Positions 15,939 to 26,438 of a stretch of 64,000 bases of DNA are shown here, one piece after another. Below the pieces are notes generated by a model that saw nothing but the letters and a program-made list of their open reading frames with translations, was not told where the DNA came from and searched no databases. The stretch's first letter is position 1. Each line of letters opens with the position of its first letter. This DNA is from Falsirhodobacter xinxiangensis (GTDB taxonomy: Bacteria > Pseudomonadota > Alphaproteobacteria > Rhodobacterales > Rhodobacteraceae). The stretch spans positions 271,734-335,733 of the forward strand of contig NZ_SMYN01000004.1 of NCBI RefSeq assembly GCF_004959935.1, in the 5' to 3' direction. A program made the position numbers and the translations under genes.

Positions 15939-17231
15939 CTTGCGGCGCAGCCAGCCCGAAAGGCTGTCCATCGCCATGACCAGCAGCACGATCAGCACGA
16001 TGTAATAGGCGACGTTCTCCCAGTCCTTCTGGGTTTGGATCGCTTGGGTCAGCAGAAGGCCGATGCCGCCGCCCACCATCGCGCCGATCACCGTCGCGCC
16101 GCGCGTGTTGGATTCGAGGAAATACAGCACTTGGCTGAGGATCACCGGCGCGACCTGCGGGATGACGCCGAAACGCCCGCGTTGCAGCGCGTTGGCGCCG
16201 GTGGATCGCAACCCGTCCACCTGCTTTTCGTCGATGTTTTCCAGCGATTCCGAGAACAGCTTGCCGAAGCTGCCGGTGTCGGTGATCAGGATCGCCAGCG
16301 CGCCGGTCATCGGGCCGGGGCCGAAGGCGCGCGACAGGATGATGGTCCAGATCAGCGCATCCACCCCGCGCACGAAGTCGAAGACGCGCCGGATGCCGAA
16401 CCGGGCGGGGGCCACCGGCATGAAGTTCTTTGCCGCAAGGAAGGCCAGCGGGAACGAAATCAGCGCAGCCCCGATGGTGCCGAGGAAGGCCATCAGCAGC
16501 GTCTCGAACAGGGCCCAGACCACGTCCTTGTGGCGCCACATGTCGTTGTTCCAGAAATCCGACGCCATGGCCGCGATGTTCGACATGCCGGGACGGATCT
16601 GTTCGGACGACACGGCGCTGGCGGCGATCTGGCCCCAGCTCATGTCGTGGAACGGGCTGGAGAGGGTGAAGAAGAACAGCTCCCACCCCGGGAAATAGCG
16701 GAACACCTCGGACCGGGCGCGGGTGACGCTGATACGGCCGCCGTCCAGCCGGATGTCGGCGCGGGTGTTCGACGCGGTGATCCACGCGGGCAGGGTGCCG
16801 TCCGGGGTCTGGACCTGCACGCCGTCGGTGTTGGTCACGGTGATCGTGCCATAGTCGGGGACAGTCACGCGCACCGCATCGGGATCGAAGCGCACCGACT
16901 GGTCATGGGGCAGGGCGATGGCCGTCGAGGCCCCGTCGCGCGCCACCCATTCGGGCCAGTCGTTATCCTCGTAGGTCGCGCGGCGCTCGCCCTCGATGGA
17001 AACAGAGACGGCGTTCCGGCGGTTGTCCTGCGTCACGTGGGTCTTGTAGCTCCACGCGCCGGAAATCATGATCATCGCATTGTCGCTGCGGAACCGTTGC
17101 GCCAGCCCCGGAATGTCGAAGGCAAAGAACGCATAGGTCAGATAGATCAGGATGCCCGCCGGGATCGCGAAGGATTTGAACCGCTTTTTGGCGAAGCCGC
17201 GATGGATGGGGGCAAGGTCAGTGACGGCCAT
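15918..17231 (-). CDS. phnE: phosphonate ABC transporter permease PhnE (long form)
   Basis: 437-residue permease, much longer than the roughly 270 of E. coli PhnE. After a first membrane helix (about 22-42) comes an extra, beta-rich, probably periplasmic region of about 140 residues. The BPD-type transmembrane core occupies the second half, with the ATPase-contact EAA-like loop ESLENIDEKQVDGLRSTGA and FESN..GATVIGAMVGGG. It forms the channel with the other PhnE and overlaps that gene's stop by 14 nt. Last gene of phnCDEE. Confidence 0.9.
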   Translation of the reverse strand: MAVTDLAPIHRGFAKKRFKSFAIPAGILIYLTYAFFAFDIPGLAQRFRSDNAMIMISGAWSYKTHVTQDNRRNAVSVSIEGERRATYEDNDWPEWVARDGASTAIALPHDQSVRFDPDAVRVTVPDYGTITVTNTDGVQVQTPDGTLPAWITASNTRADIRLDGGRISVTRARSEVFRYFPGWELFFFTLSSPFHDMSWGQIAASAVSSEQIRPGMSNIAAMASDFWNNDMWRHKDVVWALFETLLMAFLGTIGAALISFPLAFLAAKNFMPVAPARFGIRRVFDFVRGVDALIWTIILSRAFGPGPMTGALAILITDTGSFGKLFSESLENIDEKQVDGLRSTGANALQRGRFGVIPQVAPVILSQVLYFLESNTRGATVIGAMVGGGIGLLLTQAIQTQKDWENVAYYIVLIVLLVMAMDSLSGWLRRKLIRGDG

Positions 17232-18066
17232 GTTCGCCCTCGATCAGGGAATTGCGCCAGCGGCTCGACAGTTGGTCGATCGCGACGATGGTCAGGAACA
17301 GCAGCAGGAAGATCGAGGCGGCGGCGTCGAAGCGGCCCTGACCCCAGCTGATGGCGTTCTTCAGCTCGTATCCGATCCCGCCCGCGCCGACGAAGCCGAG
17401 GATGGCCGAGGCGCGCACGTTGATCTCGAACCGCAGCAGGGCATAGGACAGCCAGTTCGGCGCGACCTGCGGCAGGATGCCCAGCCACATGCGCTGCGAC
17501 CAGCTTGCGCCGACCGAGGACAGGCCCTCGACCGGTTTCAGGTCGGCATTCTCGTTCACTTCGGAGAACAGCTTGCCCAGCGCGCCGATGGTGTGGAAGG
17601 CGATGGCGACCATCGCAGGGACCGGCCCGCCACCCATAGCAAAGATCAGCGCCAGCGCGATCACCACCTCGGGGACGGCGCGGCAGATGTCCAGAAGGCG
17701 GCGGAACACCGGGATCAGGGCAGGCCAGCGGGCAAGGCCGCGCGTCGCCAGCAGCGACAGCGCCCCGCCGATCAGCGCGCCGAACAGGGTGGCGACGGCG
17801 GCGATGTTGATCGTCTCGATCAGGGACGGCAGGTAGGTCCACATATGGCCGGGGATGTTCCCGGCCTTCTGGAACGCCTCGGCCAGCAATTCGCCGGGGA
17901 AGTCGAAGATGCGGGACAGGCCGGACAGGAAGCCCCCCGCGTTGCGGCTTTGGGCCAGATCGAAGCCGCCGGCCAGCATCGCCACGAACAGGATCAGCAA
18001 TATGCCGGAATACATGCGCTTGCGTCGCGCGGCGGCGAGGTAATCGTCGCGGATGGTGTCGGTCAT
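17218..18066 (-). CDS. phnE: phosphonate ABC transporter permease PhnE
   Basis: 282-residue inner-membrane permease of usual length. One helix at about 18-35, then a core with SEVNENADLKPVEGLSSVGASW, the EAA-type loop that contacts PhnC, and FEINVRASAILGFVGAGGIGYEL. Start at MTDTIRDDYL. A hairpin with a T run lies between phnD and this gene, which would reduce permease expression relative to the binding protein. Tandem phnE genes are usual in this order of bacteria. Confidence 0.92.
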   Translation of the reverse strand: MTDTIRDDYLAAARRKRMYSGILLILFVAMLAGGFDLAQSRNAGGFLSGLSRIFDFPGELLAEAFQKAGNIPGHMWTYLPSLIETINIAAVATLFGALIGGALSLLATRGLARWPALIPVFRRLLDICRAVPEVVIALALIFAMGGGPVPAMVAIAFHTIGALGKLFSEVNENADLKPVEGLSSVGASWSQRMWLGILPQVAPNWLSYALLRFEINVRASAILGFVGAGGIGYELKNAISWGQGRFDAAASIFLLLFLTIVAIDQLSSRWRNSLIEGEHGRH

Positions 18067-18079
18067 CTGCCGTCCCGTG

Positions 18080-18107
18080 AAAAAGGGGCGGGCGCGTGGC
18101 CCGCCCC
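18080..18107 (-). terminator. terminator-like attenuator between phnD and phnE
   Basis: On the minus strand a perfect 9-bp GC stem (GGGGCGGGC with GCCCGCCCC), 5-nt loop and five T residues. Lying inside an ABC operon right after the binding-protein gene, it should cause partial termination so that PhnD exceeds PhnE. Confidence 0.75.
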
Positions 18108-18115
18108 GGATTGGA

Positions 18116-19015
18116 TCAGGAGCCCGAAAGCTTGCGTGCGTCGATGATCGACTGATACTGATCGTGCGTGACCGGGATGAAGTCCTTGGCCTCGCCGTTG
18201 CCAACGCCATAAGCGCAGGTCGGATCGTTTTCCCACAGGTTCGCGGTCAGTTCGGTCACCTTGGCGCGGACGTCTTCCGGCAGGGCGTTGCGGACGACCA
18301 TCGGGCCTTCGACGATCTCTTTCGATTTCCAGATCTCGACGATCTCGTTCATGTCGACCAGGCCTGCGTCCACGGCCTTGCGCAGCGCGCCCGAATTGTA
18401 GCCGTCTTCCCAGTTGCCTTGCGCGTCGGCATAGGTCACGCCCGCGTCGACATCGCCGTTGGCGACGGCGACGATGGTCTGCTCATGTCCGCCGGTGAAG
18501 CGGATGTCGCCGAAATAGTCGTTCGGCGTCATCGAGTAACCGGCCTGCGAGATTTCCACGTTCGGGATCAGGTAGCCCGAGGTCGAGTTCGGATCGCCGA
18601 AGCCGAAGGAGCGGCCCTTCATGTCGTCCAGCGAGGTGATGCCGCTGTCCTTGCGCGCGAAACCGATCGAGTAGTAGCCGATCGTGCCGTCGAGGTTCTG
18701 TTTCACCAGCACCGGGGACACGGCCTCGGCGTCGGTCAGATAGATCTTGGCATAGGCCGATGCGCCCAGCCACGCCATGTCCAGCGTGCCGCCCAGCAGG
18801 CCCTGGATCACGCCGTCATAGTCGGCGGGGGTGAACAGCTTGACCGGCACGCCAAGCTCTTCCTCGATCGCGGCGCGATAGCATTCCTGGTTGGTCATGC
18901 GGTCCTGAGCGTTCTCGCCGCCCAGAATGCCGATGTTGAAGCCGGTGATCTCTTGCGCGAAGGACGGCGCGGCAAGGGTCGAAGTCGCCAGAAGGGCGGC
19001 AAGCAGACGTTTCAT
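18116..19015 (-). CDS. phnD: phosphonate ABC transporter substrate-binding protein
   Basis: Periplasmic receptor for alkylphosphonates, 299 residues. Signal peptide residues 1-20, cleavage after SFA. The mature part shows the PhnD-type pattern: FNIGILGGENAQDR, WLGASAYAKIY, RSFGFGDPNSTSGYLIPN and VVRNALPEDVRAKV; the SASGY/STSGY loop binds the phosphonate oxygens in homologues. Ten bases follow the phnC stop. Good separation of domains and no defects. Confidence 0.95.
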   Translation of the reverse strand: MKRLLAALLATSTLAAPSFAQEITGFNIGILGGENAQDRMTNQECYRAAIEEELGVPVKLFTPADYDGVIQGLLGGTLDMAWLGASAYAKIYLTDAEAVSPVLVKQNLDGTIGYYSIGFARKDSGITSLDDMKGRSFGFGDPNSTSGYLIPNVEISQAGYSMTPNDYFGDIRFTGGHEQTIVAVANGDVDAGVTYADAQGNWEDGYNSGALRKAVDAGLVDMNEIVEIWKSKEIVEGPMVVRNALPEDVRAKVTELTANLWENDPTCAYGVGNGEAKDFIPVTHDQYQSIIDARKLSGS

Positions 19016-19025
19016 GGGAAATCCC

Positions 19026-19841
<816 letters not shown>

Positions 19842-19916
19842 GAACATCCTTTCCGTCCGGGCCGCATGACGCCGCCCGTGTTGGCCCCGCAGGTAGGGGC
19901 CGATGAAAACAGTCGG

Positions 19917-19945
19917 ATGAATGTGCGATGAAACTTGTGTGACGC
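19917..19945 (-). promoter_or_regulatory. Pho-box-like repeat upstream of phnC
   Basis: On the minus strand three heptamers at exact 11-bp period: GCGTCAC, GTTTCAT and CATTCAT, each matching CTGTCAT at 4-5 of 7 positions. It lies 76 nt before the phnC start, almost the same distance as the similar repeat before phnG (72 nt). Confidence 0.5.
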
Positions 19946-20041
19946 TTTGGCCGCCAAATCGCGCGCCGTTGCTTTTTCACAAGACCGTAGCCTTCGTCTG
20001 TTGCTACTCTAGGTTGATCGGCGATGGTTGCGGAGCGGTTC

Positions 20042-21214
20042 ATGAGAATTCTGGTCGCGGATGACGATGCAACGCAGCGCTTCTACATCTCGGCCCTGCT
20101 GCGAAAGCTGGGGCACGAGCCGGTGGAGGCCGCGGACGGCGAGGAGGCGCTGCGGCTGCTGGAGTCGAGCGGCGCGCATATCCTCGTCTGCGATCTGGAC
20201 ATGCCGGTCATGGACGGGCTGGATCTGACGCGCCGCATCCGCGAACGGCGGGGCGGGCACTACGTCCATGTGGTGATGGTCACGGGCCGCGACCGCGAGG
20301 ATGACCGCCGCCGCGCGCTGGATGTCGGGGTGGACGATTTCATCTCCAAACCGTTCGAGGCGTCGATGCTGCGCGTCAGGATCAGCGCGGCGGTCCGGCT
20401 GGTCGAACACGAGCGCCAGTTGAACGAAAAGAACCGCATCCTGCACGAGGCGCATGAGCAGATCCGCGCGGATCTGGAGGCGGCGGCGCTGGCGCAGCGG
20501 CGGATGCTGCCCTTGGGATCATCGGTGTTGGGGCGCTGTGCGTTTTCGGCGTCCTTCGTGCCGTCGGCCTTCGTGTCGGGCGACATGTTCGGCTATTTCG
20601 AACTGGGGCAGGGTCGCATCGGGTTCTATGCCATCGACGTCGCGGGTCATGGGGTGCAGGCGGCGCTGACCTCGGTCGCGTTCGGGCATCTTGTCACGGC
20701 GGAATATTTCGCCAGCAAGGCGATCGGGCCGGACGGGCGGGCCAACCCGGCGGCGCTGGCCGCATCGCTGAACCGGCGTTTCTTCAAGACCGACAGCGAC
20801 GAATACCTGACCCTGTTCGCCGCCGTGCTGGAGGAGGATACGGGCGATCTGAGCTATTGCCTCGCCGGGTATCCGCCGCCTTTGCTGGTGGGCGGTGCCT
20901 CTGGCCCGCGCCGTCTGGGCGATGGCGGCTTTCCGGTCGGACTTCTGGCGCAGGCCGTCTATTCCAACAGCCACGCGAAGGTGGAGCCGGGGGATCGGAT
21001 CGTGATGTTTTCCGACGGCGCGACCGAGGCCGAAGACCCCGAGGGCACCGCCTTCGGCGACACGCGCCTGAGTCATCTGATCGAGAACGAGGCCGCGCAG
21101 GACGCAAGCCGCCTGCCGCGCCGCGTGACCGAGGAACTGATGCGCTGGCGTCAGGGCCATTCGCTTGCCGACGATCTGACCGTTCTTGTCATGGAAAGGA
21201 GACCTGCATCTTGA
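20042..21214 (+). CDS. response regulator with PP2C-type serine phosphatase output (RsbU/SypE/HsbR-like)
   Basis: 390 residues. An N-terminal receiver domain (1 to about 120) has the acidic pair DDD at 7-9, phospho-acceptor Asp51 (LVCDLDMP) and Lys103 (ISKP). A linker helix follows, then a PPM/SpoIIE phosphatase domain (about 150-390) with SGDMFG, DVAGHG, SDGATEAED and DDLTVLV carrying the metal-binding Asp residues. It would dephosphorylate the STAS protein encoded next when its receiver is phosphorylated. GGAG precedes the ATG. First gene of a long rightward operon; its stop overlaps the STAS start. Confidence 0.88.
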   Translation: MRILVADDDATQRFYISALLRKLGHEPVEAADGEEALRLLESSGAHILVCDLDMPVMDGLDLTRRIRERRGGHYVHVVMVTGRDREDDRRRALDVGVDDFISKPFEASMLRVRISAAVRLVEHERQLNEKNRILHEAHEQIRADLEAAALAQRRMLPLGSSVLGRCAFSASFVPSAFVSGDMFGYFELGQGRIGFYAIDVAGHGVQAALTSVAFGHLVTAEYFASKAIGPDGRANPAALAASLNRRFFKTDSDEYLTLFAAVLEEDTGDLSYCLAGYPPPLLVGGASGPRRLGDGGFPVGLLAQAVYSNSHAKVEPGDRIVMFSDGATEAEDPEGTAFGDTRLSHLIENEAAQDASRLPRRVTEELMRWRQGHSLADDLTVLVMERRPAS

Positions 21215-21546
21215 TTACCACCGAGTTTTCCAAAGGCGTCTGCCTTGTCGATCCGAACATGTCGCGCCTGACCGCAGCCACCGCCGCCGGCTTCAAGGAC
21301 GAGGTGGCAGCCCTGATCGATGCCGGGAACGACCGGCTGGTGCTGGATTTTGCCAATGTCTCCTTCGTCGACTCCTCGGGGCTGGGGGCGCTGGTGGGCT
21401 TGCTGAAAAAGGTCGGCAACCGGGGCGAGATCGTGCTGTGCGGCTTGGGCGACAGCGTGGTGCAGCTGTTCCGCATCACCCGCATGGACCGGGTGTTCAA
21501 GTCTTTCCCCGACCGCGCGCAGGCGCTTCAGATGCTGGACGCATGA
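21211..21546 (+). CDS. STAS-domain anti-anti-sigma factor (RsbV/SypA-like)
   Basis: 111-residue stand-alone STAS domain. The phosphorylation loop FVDSSGLGALVGLL has DSSG at 54-57, and ...LFRITRMDRVFKSFP is the usual C-terminal helix. Start is TTG, chosen because it overlaps the phosphatase stop (TTGA), AGGAG precedes it, and no later Met fits the fold. Phosphorylation by the adjacent RsbW-like kinase and dephosphorylation by the PP2C protein would switch its partner. Confidence 0.88.
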   Translation: MITTEFSKGVCLVDPNMSRLTAATAAGFKDEVAALIDAGNDRLVLDFANVSFVDSSGLGALVGLLKKVGNRGEIVLCGLGDSVVQLFRITRMDRVFKSFPDRAQALQMLDA

Positions 21547-21547
21547 C

Positions 21548-21931
21548 ATGGACCCCATGCGGTTCCGCATGCCGGTCGAACTGGAGGCGATCGACCGCAT
21601 CGCACCGAAGCTCCGCGATGCCGCCGCCGCCCATCTGCCCGAGGATCGCCTGATCGCGCTGGAAATCGCGCTGGTCGAGGCGCTGAGCAACATCGTGCGC
21701 CACGGCCATCCGGCGGGCGAGGTGGAGATCGCGCTTCGTTTCGGCGCCGGGGTCGAGGTCGAGATCGTGGATGTCGGCAACCCCATCCCGCCGGGGCTGC
21801 TGGAGGCGGAGGCGCCGGACGATCCGCTGGCCGAAAGCGGGCGGGGGCTGGCGCTGATCCGCACCTGCGCGGACGATCTGCGATATGAAAGCGGCGAGGG
21901 GCGCAACCGCCTGACGCTGACCTTTCGATGA
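21548..21931 (+). CDS. RsbW-like serine kinase / anti-sigma regulatory factor (HATPase)
   Basis: 127-residue GHKL ATPase domain. N-box EALSNIVRHGH near residue 45, the DVGNPIPPG loop near 77 and GRGLALIRTC near 98 are all present. Proteins of this type phosphorylate a STAS partner and sequester a target. No sigma factor is encoded in this operon, so the sequestered target is not evident. Its stop overlaps the start of the hybrid kinase (ATGA). Confidence 0.85.
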   Translation: MDPMRFRMPVELEAIDRIAPKLRDAAAAHLPEDRLIALEIALVEALSNIVRHGHPAGEVEIALRFGAGVEVEIVDVGNPIPPGLLEAEAPDDPLAESGRGLALIRTCADDLRYESGEGRNRLTLTFR

Positions 21932-24810
21932 GGCGTTCGCTGCGGACCGGGTTCAACTTCATCGCGCTGGTCTGCATTCTTGCCATCGCCGTGATCGTGG
22001 CCGCGCCGTTCCTTTTGCGGCAGGAGGTCGAATCCACCGACATAACCGCGACCCGGACCGAGTTGTTCGATCTGCAGCTTTCCTACAACAACGCGCGGAT
22101 CGCGGCGGATGCGTGGCTGCGCGGCGACGGGGGGGCGTTGCTGCTGCTGGCCGAACAGGCGCGGCTGCTTCAGCATCGCACCAACGTCTTCCTGTCGCGC
22201 CCCGGCATCGCCGAGATGCTGACCGAGGATGCCGAGCCGCTGCGCCGCATGGCGCGGGTTCTGGCCGACCGGCTCCGGACGGGGGCGCAGGACGATGTGC
22301 TGACGGCCGAAGGTGCGGGGCTTGTCGCGCAGGCCATCGTCGATCAGGGGACGGATTTTGCGCGCTATGTCTCGGGGACGTTCCACCGTTTCGGGGCCAG
22401 CGTCGCGCAGGAGCGGACCCGCGTCGAGGGGCTGCGCAACACCGTCCAGCGGCTGTCGGGGTTGATGTTGGTCGTCGCCGCGGCGGCGGCCATCGTGCTT
22501 CTGTCCCAGCGGCGGCGGCTGCATGAAAGCGAGGGCACCTTGCGATCGGCCGTTCAGGATCTGGCAGACGCGCACCGGATCGCGCGGATCGGATCGTTCC
22601 GCTGGGATTTCGAGCGGGACGAGGTGCGCTGGTCGCCCCAGCTTGCCGATATCTTCGGCCTTCCGCCCGGCGGGCGCATGACCGGGGCAGAGTTCGAGGC
22701 GCTGGTCCATCCCGACGATCTGGAACGGCTGCGCGAAAGCGAAAAGGCCACCCTGTCGCGCGCCGAGGCCAGCGGGATGCCCGCGCAGCGCGAGATCACC
22801 TATCGCCTGTGCCGCCCCGACGGGGTGGAGGTGGAGGTCCATGCGATTTCGGAAATACTGTCGGACGAGGCGGGCAAGCCCCTGCGCATGACCTCGACCG
22901 TGCGGGACGTGACGGACGAGGTCGCCCGCAAACGTGCCCTTGCCGAAAGCGAGCGGACGCTGGCCGAGGCGCAGCGCATATCGCAGCTGGGCAGTTTCCG
23001 CCGCATCGTCGCCACGGGCGAGGTGTCGTGGTCGCCGCAGCTTCGCCGCCTGTTCGGCGTGCCGCCTGGCGCGCCTTTGCCGGGGATGGAGGATCTGGTC
23101 CACCCCGAGGATATTCCCGATCTGAAGGGGCGGCTGGACAGGCTTCTGCGCCCCGGCCCGCCCGGCGGCACCCGCCCCGCCGCCATCGAATGCCGGATGA
23201 TCCACCGCGATGGATCGATCCGTTTCGTGCGCGGCGCGGCAGAGATGTCCTATGACGCGCGCGGACGGGCCGCCGTGCTGACCGGCACCCTGCGCGACGT
23301 GACCTCCGAGGTGGAACAGCACCTTGCCCTGACCCGCGCGGTCGAGGAGGCCCACCGCGCCAACGCCGCGAAAAGCGAGTTTCTGGCGGTGATGAGCCAC
23401 GAGCTTCGCACCCCGATGAACGGCGTGATCGGGATGCTGACCGTGCTGGCCGAAGACGGTCTGACCCCGCAGCAGCGGATGCAGGTCGAGGTCGCGCGGT
23501 CCAGCGCGGATGCGCTTCTGGTGATACTGAACGACATTCTGGACATGTCGAAGATCGAGGCGGGCCGGATGACGCTGGCCGCCGCCCCGTTCCAGCTTCG
23601 TCCGCTGATGCGCGGCGTGGCGGAACTTTATCGCGGGCAGGCCTCGACCAAGGGGTTGGAGATCGGCTGCCGGATCGATGACGACGTCGCCGACTGGCTG
23701 GAGGGCGATTCCGGGCGGCTGCGCCAGGTGCTTCTGAACCTTGTCAGCAATGCGGTGAAGTTCACGCAGCAAGGCCGCGTCGATCTGGAGGCAAGCAGCA
23801 AGGGCGAGCCGGGCCGCATCCGCTTTGCGGTGCGCGATACCGGCCCCGGAATCCCGCCCGACCGTCACGATCAGGTCTTCGGGCGCTTCAACCAGCTGGA
23901 CGCCTCCTATACCCGGCGCTTCGGGGGGACGGGGCTGGGGCTGGCGATCTGCAAGAACCTCGTCGAGCTGATGGGAGGCGAGATCGGGTTCGAGAGCACC
24001 CCCGGCAAGGGCACCGTCTTTTACGCCGAGATCGCCTTTCCGCTGGCCGATCCGGTCGAGGAGGCGGGCGGCGTGCAGGCCCCGGCGGCGCAGCAGCTTC
24101 GCATATTGGTGGCCGAGGACAATTCGATCAACCAGATGGTCGCGCGGATGCTTCTGGACCGGCTGGGCCATCGCGCGCAGATCGTCGGCGATGGGCTGGC
24201 CGCGATCGAGGCAGCGGGGCAGGGCGTGCATGATGCCGTGCTGATGGATGTGTCGATGCCCGGTCTGGACGGGATGGAGGCGACGCGCCGCATCCGCGCG
24301 CTGCCCGGACCTGCGGGGCAGGTGCCGATCATCGGCCTGACCGCCCATGTCGGGGTGCAGGAAAAGGCCGACTGCATCGCCGCGGGCATGAACGAGGTGC
24401 TGGGCAAGCCCATCCAGAAGACAGAGTTGCAGGCCGCGCTTCTGCGCCACCTTGCCCCGGGCGTGCCGCAGGGATTGCCGCAGGACGCCATCGCCGCACT
24501 GCGCGAGGATTTCGGCGACGAGGGCCTGTCGGGGCTGATCGCCGCGGGCATTGCCGACATCAGGCGGCATCTTGCGGTCCTTGCCGCGCCCGAGCCGGAC
24601 GGCGCCGAAGTGGCCCGCGCCTTTCATTCCATCGCCGGGATCGTCGGCACCTTCGGCCTGACGGATACGCGCCATTCCGCACAACGGCTGGAGGGAATGG
24701 TGCGCGATGGCCACGCGAATGAGGCGAAGCGCATCTTCGAGGTGGATTTGCACGAAAACTTGATGCACTTTTTAGGAGAACTATCTGATCTGAAAACAAC
24801 TCTGGATTAA
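21928..24810 (+). CDS. hybrid sensor histidine kinase with PAS repeats, receiver and HPt domains
   Basis: 960 residues. One N-terminal membrane helix, a helical sensor region (about 35-170) and a second helix near 180 place a small domain in the periplasm. Two PAS/PAC modules follow (about 205-340 and 345-460). HisKA His491 ([10 protein letters not shown]) and an HATPase domain ([22 protein letters not shown]) come next. Then a receiver with Asp774 ([11 protein letters not shown]) and Lys near 826, and an HPt with His900 ([13 protein letters not shown]). The full phosphorelay in one chain could feed the receiver of the PP2C protein three genes upstream. It is coupled by ATGA to the kinase gene before it. 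Confidence 0.9.
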   Translation: MRRSLRTGFNFIALVCILAIAVIVAAPFLLRQEVESTDITATRTELFDLQLSYNNARIAADAWLRGDGGALLLLAEQARLLQHRTNVFLSRPGIAEMLTEDAEPLRRMARVLADRLRTGAQDDVLTAEGAGLVAQAIVDQGTDFARYVSGTFHRFGASVAQERTRVEGLRNTVQRLSGLMLVVAAAAAIVLLSQRRRLHESEGTLRSAVQDLADAHRIARIGSFRWDFERDEVRWSPQLADIFGLPPGGRMTGAEFEALVHPDDLERLRESEKATLSRAEASGMPAQREITYRLCRPDGVEVEVHAISEILSDEAGKPLRMTSTVRDVTDEVARKRALAESERTLAEAQRISQLGSFRRIVATGEVSWSPQLRRLFGVPPGAPLPGMEDLVHPEDIPDLKGRLDRLLRPGPPGGTRPAAIECRMIHRDGSIRFVRGAAEMSYDARGRAAVLTGTLRDVTSEVEQHLALTRAVEEAHRANAAKSEFLAVMSHELRTPMNGVIGMLTVLAEDGLTPQQRMQVEVARSSADALLVILNDILDMSKIEAGRMTLAAAPFQLRPLMRGVAELYRGQASTKGLEIGCRIDDDVADWLEGDSGRLRQVLLNLVSNAVKFTQQGRVDLEASSKGEPGRIRFAVRDTGPGIPPDRHDQVFGRFNQLDASYTRRFGGTGLGLAICKNLVELMGGEIGFESTPGKGTVFYAEIAFPLADPVEEAGGVQAPAAQQLRILVAEDNSINQMVARMLLDRLGHRAQIVGDGLAAIEAAGQGVHDAVLMDVSMPGLDGMEATRRIRALPGPAGQVPIIGLTAHVGVQEKADCIAAGMNEVLGKPIQKTELQAALLRHLAPGVPQGLPQDAIAALREDFGDEGLSGLIAAGIADIRRHLAVLAAPEPDGAEVARAFHSIAGIVGTFGLTDTRHSAQRLEGMVRDGHANEAKRIFEVDLHENLMHFLGELSDLKTTLD

Positions 24811-24830
24811 CCGAAGCGCGAGGGACGGTG

Positions 24831-26438
24831 ATGAGAGGCAGACAACGAAGGTTCACCTCGGCGTTGCTGCTTGCCACAAGCCTCGTCTGCGCCGTGCCGC
24901 CGGCCTTTTCCCAAGACGATCCACCGGCCCTTGCCGATCCGGCGGTGCCCTTCGGTCGCAGCGGCCCGCTGACCCAACGCGAGCGGGCGATGGCGGAAAC
25001 CGCGTGGTCCTATTTCGTGCTGCGCTTTCAGGAGGAGACGGGCCTCGTCAACGCCGTCGGTTCCTATCCTTCGACGACCATGTGGGACACCGGATCATAC
25101 GTCAGCGCGCTGGTTTCGGCATACGAACTTGGGATCATCGACAAGCGGGAATTCGACCGCCGCGCGAACCTGCTGATTTCGACCCTGCGGAACCTGAGCC
25201 TGTTCCGGGGCGAATTGCCCAACAAGGTCTATAACACCGAAACCGGGGCCAAGGTGAACTATGCCAACCAGCCCGGCGAGGTCGGCTTTTCCGTGCTGGA
25301 TATCGGGCGGCTTCTGGTCTGGCTGAAGATCATGAAGGAACGCTATCCCTATCTGGCGAACAGCATCGACAACATCCCGATGCGCTGGAACTACTGCAAC
25401 CTTGCCAATGATGACGGACGCTTGTTCGGCTCGCTCGTGTCCGGCAATGGCGAGACGCGCTATGTGCAGGAAGGGCGGCTGGGATACGAGGAATACGCCG
25501 CCAAGGGGTTCGCGCTGTGGGGGTTCGACCCGCATGCGGCGCTGGAAGCCGGGCCTTACACCTACACCACCATCTATGACATCGAAGTGCCGGTGGATGC
25601 CCGCGATCCGCGCATCTTCAACAACCAGAACTACGTCTTGACCGAGGGCTATCTTCTGGACGGGCTGGAACTGGGCTGGGACCTGCCGAACGACAAGGAC
25701 AGCGGCCCGGGGCTTGCGTCGCATGGCTGGCGGGCGGAATTTGCCAACCGCATCTATCTGGTGCAGCAGCGGCGGTTCGAGCGGACGGGCATCCTGACCG
25801 CACGGTCCGAGCATCAGGTCGAAGGCGCACCCTATTTCGTCTATGACACGATCTTTGCCGATGGATACCCGTGGAACACGCTGGACCCCAGCGACGTGTA
25901 TCAGCCCGACCGCGCCGCCATCGCGGCCAAGGCGGCGGTGGGCATGTGGGCACTGTGGGAGACGCCCTATACCGACCTTCTGTTCGAATCCGTGGCCGAC
26001 CTGTCGGAGGAGGAGGGCGGCTTCTACGAAGGCGTCTACGAGAACGGCAACGGGTTCATCCCGCTGCATACGGCCAACAACAACGGCATCATCCTTGCCG
26101 CGCTGCTTTACAAGGCGCAGGGGCCGATCCTGCAATACCGCAACGACAATACGCAGGTCTGGGACACGGCCTTCGAATATACCGATATCCGCGCACGACG
26201 CTGCATGCCCGATCCGAAGATCGTCGAACCCGTCTGCTGCAACTGCGCGCCGGCGCAATCCGCGCCGCAGGTTCCGGCCAGCGCGTTCCAGTTCTGCCGC
26301 GTCGTGCCCGAAGCGGGCGGCATCGCCGCCAGCACCTGTGGGGTGGAAAAGCATCTGGTTCCGCCGCCCGAAATCGCCGCCGTGCCGCCGCAGGCCTGCC
26401 GCGCGCCGGGGCTGACCGATGCGGAGGTGCCGGAATGA
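24831..26438 (+). CDS. secreted DUF3131 protein, probable polysaccharide-acting (first copy)
   Basis: 535 residues with a signal peptide ending near residue 28 (AFSQ). The DUF3131 domain, predicted to be an alpha/alpha barrel like some glycoside hydrolases, shows YPSTTMWDTGS, LPNKVYN, VNYANQPGEVGF, EGRLGYEEYA and LDGLELGWD. A C-terminal extension of about 75 residues has seven cysteines, not shared with the second copy. Starts 20 nt after the hybrid kinase and overlaps the acyltransferase gene by ATGA. A hydrolase or trimming role on the nascent polymer is inferred from family fold and context. Confidence 0.78.
   Translation: MRGRQRRFTSALLLATSLVCAVPPAFSQDDPPALADPAVPFGRSGPLTQRERAMAETAWSYFVLRFQEETGLVNAVGSYPSTTMWDTGSYVSALVSAYELGIIDKREFDRRANLLISTLRNLSLFRGELPNKVYNTETGAKVNYANQPGEVGFSVLDIGRLLVWLKIMKERYPYLANSIDNIPMRWNYCNLANDDGRLFGSLVSGNGETRYVQEGRLGYEEYAAKGFALWGFDPHAALEAGPYTYTTIYDIEVPVDARDPRIFNNQNYVLTEGYLLDGLELGWDLPNDKDSGPGLASHGWRAEFANRIYLVQQRRFERTGILTARSEHQVEGAPYFVYDTIFADGYPWNTLDPSDVYQPDRAAIAAKAAVGMWALWETPYTDLLFESVADLSEEEGGFYEGVYENGNGFIPLHTANNNGIILAALLYKAQGPILQYRNDNTQVWDTAFEYTDIRARRCMPDPKIVEPVCCNCAPAQSAPQVPASAFQFCRVVPEAGGIAASTCGVEKHLVPPPEIAAVPPQACRAPGLTDAEVPE

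Noticed and set aside
21151..24768. 1205-codon open frame antisense to the hybrid histidine kinase
   Set aside because: The sense strand encodes a full set of conserved kinase, receiver and HPt motifs; the antisense product is His/Arg/Gly-rich low-complexity sequence typical of GC-rich shadow frames.
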